Part shown: piece by piece, positions 31,489 to 34,168 of the stretch
How the letters are laid out: the number at the start of each line of letters is the position of its first letter
How positions within the stretch are numbered: the first letter of the stretch is position 1
From: Flavobacteriales bacterium
Lineage (GTDB): Bacteria > Bacteroidota > Bacteroidia > UBA10329
Assembly: GCA_021739625.1 (NCBI GenBank)
Contig: JAIPBJ010000030.1
Span: forward strand, 1-34,168
Reading direction: 5' to 3'
Length of the DNA stretch: 34,168 nucleotides
Made by a program: the position numbers and the translations under genes
Notes under the pieces: generated by a model
What the model was told of the DNA's origin: nothing
What the model saw: the letters and a program-made list of their open reading frames with translations, nothing else
Databases searched by the model: none

Positions 31489-32631
31489 ATGGATGCAGTA
31501 GGTTTTATCACCGAGGTGGTGACAAGGTTCGGAGGACGGTATTTCGGCAGCCCGCAGGAAAAGGACGCGCAGCTTTACACCAAAAGCATTCTGGAGCAGT
31601 ATTGCACCTCCACCACCCTGATGCCGTTCGACTCGGCATTGGAGGCGCATTTCCAATCGCTCAAACTGTTCTGCGCGGTGTATGTGCTCACGCTGGTGGT
31701 GTTCCCATTCAGCGTGGTGGCTGCGGCCATCATCTCAGGGGTGAACACGGTGCTGTTCCTCGGGCATTTCGTCACCTATCGCCATTGGTTGGATTTCCTC
31801 TTCCCTCAGAAGACCTCCTACAATGTCATCGGAGACATTGAACCCACCGGCACGCCCACCCGCACGGTCATCTTCGCGGGGCATATAGACAGTGTGAAGG
31901 AGTTCAAATGGTGGTACAGCCTGAAACAGCCCGGGGCTGTGCTGTCGGTGCTTGCGGGCCTGCTGTTCCCTCTGCTCGCCATCTTCCTGCTGGTGGCGGC
32001 CGTGGCGGGCGGTGAATGGATCCGATATGGCTGGTGGTTCTTCATCGCGGCATCGCCCATCCTCATCGTCTATTTCGACATGCACGGCAAGGAGGTGGTG
32101 CATGGCGCACTGGACAACCTCACCGGGGTGGCGATGGTGGTGGAGATGGCGCAAGTGTTCGCTGCCGACCGCTGCACCACAACCCGCATCCGGTGCATCA
32201 GCTTCGGGGCAGAGGAGGCCGGGCTGCGCGGTGCATGGGCCTATGCCAAGGCCAACAGGGAACAGTTGATGGCCGAGAACGCTGTGCTCGTCAACATCGA
32301 CACCATAAAAGACCTGGAGTTCCTGACCATCGGCACGCGGGAGACCAACACCTTGGTCACTTTCGACAAGGCACTGATCGCCCAGATGGCAGGCTCATTC
32401 GATGCCATGCAGGTGCCTGTGAAGAAACTGCCCTTCGATGTGGGCGCATCCGATGCCTCGGCCTTCCGCATACTCGGCCTTCCGGCCCTTTGCATCATCG
32501 GCATGCGCACCGACACACTCGACCCCTGCTACCACACCCGATTGGACAACCTCGACCATCTGGACGGCAAGGCCATGGAGAAGCTCAAAGGCGTGCTGAC
32601 ACACTTCGTTCGCGCATTGGACAGGGATTGA
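31489..32631 (+). CDS. M28-family metallopeptidase with internal membrane segments
   Basis: Zinc exopeptidase of the M28 (aminopeptidase Y/S) family, 380 residues. The two-zinc ligand set is complete: His132 (AGHID), Asp209 (GALDN), catalytic Glu242 and ligand Glu243 (GAEEAG), Asp271 (VNIDT) and His349 (CYHTRLDN). Unusually, hydrophobic segments occur at about 63-95 and about 145-195, the latter inserted between the first His and the second Asp ligand. The enzyme therefore appears to be anchored in the inner membrane by a hairpin-like insertion. Topology is inferred. The ATG at 31489 gives the family-like N-terminus. Aminopeptidase activity is likely; substrate unknown. Confidence 0.88.
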   Translation: MDAVGFITEVVTRFGGRYFGSPQEKDAQLYTKSILEQYCTSTTLMPFDSALEAHFQSLKLFCAVYVLTLVVFPFSVVAAAIISGVNTVLFLGHFVTYRHWLDFLFPQKTSYNVIGDIEPTGTPTRTVIFAGHIDSVKEFKWWYSLKQPGAVLSVLAGLLFPLLAIFLLVAAVAGGEWIRYGWWFFIAASPILIVYFDMHGKEVVHGALDNLTGVAMVVEMAQVFAADRCTTTRIRCISFGAEEAGLRGAWAYAKANREQLMAENAVLVNIDTIKDLEFLTIGTRETNTLVTFDKALIAQMAGSFDAMQVPVKKLPFDVGASDASAFRILGLPALCIIGMRTDTLDPCYHTRLDNLDHLDGKAMEKLKGVLTHFVRALDRD

Positions 32632-33222
32632 GCTGATGACGATGGACCGGTTTTCAACTATGAATGCTTGGCCATAGCACATGTGAAGGTTGGAACAATC
32701 ATGCACTTCCGTGGTCGGAAGGCCATGGACAGAGGTTCTCATGCAGCAGGACAGGGCAGTCAAATGCCGATGTGTAATTAAAGGACTGTGAATGGAACAG
32801 GGGCCCTGTTCGCTGTTCGCTGTTCGCCTTTCGCTGTTCGCCTTTCGCTATTCGCAACCTCGTCCCCCGTCCCTCGTCCCTCGTCCCCTTTAATCTCACG
32901 CTGAGAGGCTTTGCAGTTGGAGGTCGTTAGCTATTCGCTCATCCCCCGTCCCCCGTCCCAACTCCGAAATCCGAACTCAAAAAAACCTTAGAACTGAAAT
33001 TTTGCCCTTTTTTTTGTAAATATCAACAATATGAATATCAACATGTTGAACATCTAAAAAGGCTCTACGACTCCCAAAAACAGTGTGTTAAGTATGTGGT
33101 TTTCGCGAAAATTTGGCAGAGAGCATTCCAGATTATCTCTCCACTTTCGTATCGCCAATCCTCTTGACACCCCATACAGACCTGTCCAGAGGCGTGCTAT
33201 CTCAACCTCGAACGCTGCTATC
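32632..33222. repeat. Gene-free region with heptamer arrays
   Basis: From 32632 to about 32800 nothing was recognised. From 32803 to 32880 seven TTCGCNN units and four CGTCCCN units follow with period 7, and a second small set of TTCGC, CCCGTCC and ACTCCGAAATCC units ends near 32985. The part from 33001 on is AT-rich (a run of eight T, then repeated TATCAACA) and looks like the control region of the LuxR-type gene. Confidence 0.75.
33038..33049. promoter_or_regulatory. Palindrome TCAACATGTTGA upstream of the LuxR-type gene
   Basis: A perfect 12-bp palindrome in an AT-rich segment, with a half-site-like TATCAACA copy at 33021-33028. A second perfect palindrome, TTTTCGCGAAAA, lies at 33100-33111. 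Both could be regulator binding sites; no direct evidence. Confidence 0.35.
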
Positions 33223-33528
33223 ATGGCCATTCAACACTTCTATTTTCTTGGAAAGGAATTCACCCTGCGCGAAATGCAGGTCATCTCGATCAACGCCCAC
33301 GGGCTCTATCAGCGACAGTCGGCCGCCTATCTCCAGATAGAGCTGTCCACCTTCAAGGCACATATTCGCACGATCCTGATCAAAATTGACGACAAGGACT
33401 GCACAGGCCGCAAACTCCTCCCCATTGCATTGGCCAATGGCCTTGACCTTAAAGGCAATTTCAATGGTCAGCACCTGTTCGATGATTATCCTACCGGAAT
33501 GCTCTGGCACGCGCCCACGCCCCAGTAG
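33223..33528 (+). CDS. LuxR-type HTH protein (stand-alone)
   Basis: A 101-residue protein made mostly of a LuxR/GerE-like DNA-binding domain: FTLREMQVISINAHGL starts the domain near residue 13, the recognition-helix region is SAAYLQIELSTFKAHIRTIL (34-52), and KIDDKDCTGRKLLPIALANG follows. No receiver or sensor domain is attached. The ATG at 33223 starts the conserved part; longer in-frame reading frames upstream lack support. The AT-rich upstream region contains two perfect 12-bp palindromes that could be operators. The gene is the last recognisable one before the right-edge repeats. Confidence 0.78.
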   Translation: MAIQHFYFLGKEFTLREMQVISINAHGLYQRQSAAYLQIELSTFKAHIRTILIKIDDKDCTGRKLLPIALANGLDLKGNFNGQHLFDDYPTGMLWHAPTPQ

Positions 33529-33624
33529 GCGATTGCTGGCCATAGTGCGCATCCCTGCCCGGTAAAGGCAGTAAGGCCTCCGTGCAATGGCCACCATCCC
33601 CGATCCATGTTCATCGGTGCTCCA

Positions 33625-33687
33625 CCTTCAGGCGTAGTCCTTTAGGCGTAATCCTTTAGGATTAGTCCTTAAGGACTAAGACTAATA
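33625..33687. repeat. Heptamer array with nested palindromes after the LuxR-type gene
   Basis: Nine 7-nt units alternate between CCTTNAG and GNNTANT types. Because of the alternation the array contains self-complementary cores such as ATCCTTTAGGAT and GTCCTTAAGGAC, so it can fold into hairpins and may also serve as terminator for the LuxR-type gene 100 nt upstream. From 33529 to 33624 only a weak stem (CTGCC with GGCAG) was noticed. Confidence 0.75.
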
Positions 33688-33776
33688 TGTTGATTTACGT
33701 TAGATTATGTGTATATATGTTTGCAGCGTCATCACCGACAAGCGTTCTTTGACATCCCGGCAAAACACACCATTCG

Positions 33777-34152
33777 CACAGTCTGGCAGACCGGGCACCA
33801 TGCCCGCAGACAGGTCCCGCAGACCGTGCAACCGATCACAGGTGCAATGCAACCTCCCAGAACCACGCTGCAATCATTCCTTCGCAGAAAGAGGTCTTTC
33901 CAAATTAGAATGATACCGATCTCTCACAGAAAGATGTCAAACCATCAGAGAAAGATGTCAAACCATCAGAGAAAGATGTCAAACCAACAAGGAAAGATGT
34001 CAAACCAACAAGGAAAGATATCAAACTCTCAAGGAAGGATATCAAACCATCAAGGAAAGATATCAATCTACCTCAGAAAGATGTCAAACCGCCAAGGAAG
34101 GCTATCGGTCCGGCACAGAAAGAGGACAGACCGGCCCGCAACGACTCCAGCC
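33777..34152 (+). repeat. 21-nt tandem repeat array at the right edge
   Basis: About ten clear 21-nt units of the type TGTCAAACCATCAGAGAAAGA run from about 33910 to 34110; more degenerate units with the same phase can be followed back to about 33777 and on to the window edge. One plus-strand frame is open throughout and would encode heptapeptides of the type RKMSNHQ, with a possible ATG at 33910. A second frame gives KDVKPSE repeats but has no start. Whether it is coding cannot be decided because the right end is cut off. Confidence 0.85.
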
Positions 34153-34168
34153 CGAAAACGGGCGGATC

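Noticed and set aside
33707-33913. 68-codon plus-strand frame before the 21-nt repeats
   Set aside because: Composition is that of the degenerate repeat, a different frame is the one that stays open, and no domain or signal is seen.
33777-34168. CRISPR array at the right edge
   Set aside because: The 21-nt units follow each other directly with no spacers between them.

Overview
The window comes from a member of the Bacteroidota, most likely a Flavobacteriales-type bacterium. The evidence is a GldH gliding lipoprotein gene between ricT and a class A penicillin-binding protein gene, three proteins with type IX secretion (T9SS) C-terminal sorting domains, a CarboxypepD_reg-type TonB-dependent receptor, and repeated use of the Bacteroidota -7 promoter element TAnnTTTG. 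The GC content is clearly higher than in classical flavobacteria. No tRNA, rRNA, CRISPR array, transposase or phage gene was seen.

Layout. Positions 1-4460 (minus strand) hold an oligopeptide-type ABC substrate-binding lipoprotein, ricT, gldH and the start of a class A PBP that runs off the left edge. Positions 4522-9418 (minus) form a compact operon that reads tyrosine ammonia-lyase, FabG-type ketoreductase, ketosynthase, acyl carrier protein and LpxL-like acyltransferase. It is divergent from a 1437-residue MMPL exporter/PlsC acyltransferase/SAM methyltransferase fusion (9613-13926, plus). Together these look like the core of an aryl-polyene (flexirubin-like) pigment locus: the lyase supplies a coumarate-type starter, the KS/KR/ACP set extends it, and the exporter/acyltransferase/methyltransferase modifies, transports or attaches it. 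A small unknown gene follows, then a two-gene operon of a periplasmic protein and a 1443-residue modular T9SS cargo (14346-18997). Positions 19163-24877 are mainly housekeeping: pyrD, a YggS-type PLP protein, a PaaK-like ligase, a CBS-pair protein, ribF, a leucine-rich-repeat protein and a small lipoprotein. Next comes a TonB-dependent receptor behind a TPP riboswitch (24992-27613), implying thiamine uptake. The right part holds two divergent T9SS cargo proteins, one a PHM-like copper monooxygenase with a CX3CH haem-type motif, then a small unknown protein, a membrane-anchored M28 peptidase, a LuxR-type HTH protein and a long 21-nt tandem repeat at the edge.

The most unusual feature is a dispersed set of degenerate short tandem repeats that almost all have a period of 7 nt. 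They fill most of the larger gaps between genes, and two arrays lie in frame inside the MMPL fusion gene. The same gene also carries a 14-copy heptapeptide (21-nt) array and a GTAGAGACGCG-type inverted repeat. Because 7 is not a multiple of 3, slippage by one unit in the coding arrays would shift the frame of the pigment exporter gene. A second recurring signal is the extended promoter TAnnTTTGCC placed 5-6 nt before the start codon of several genes, which suggests leaderless mRNAs.
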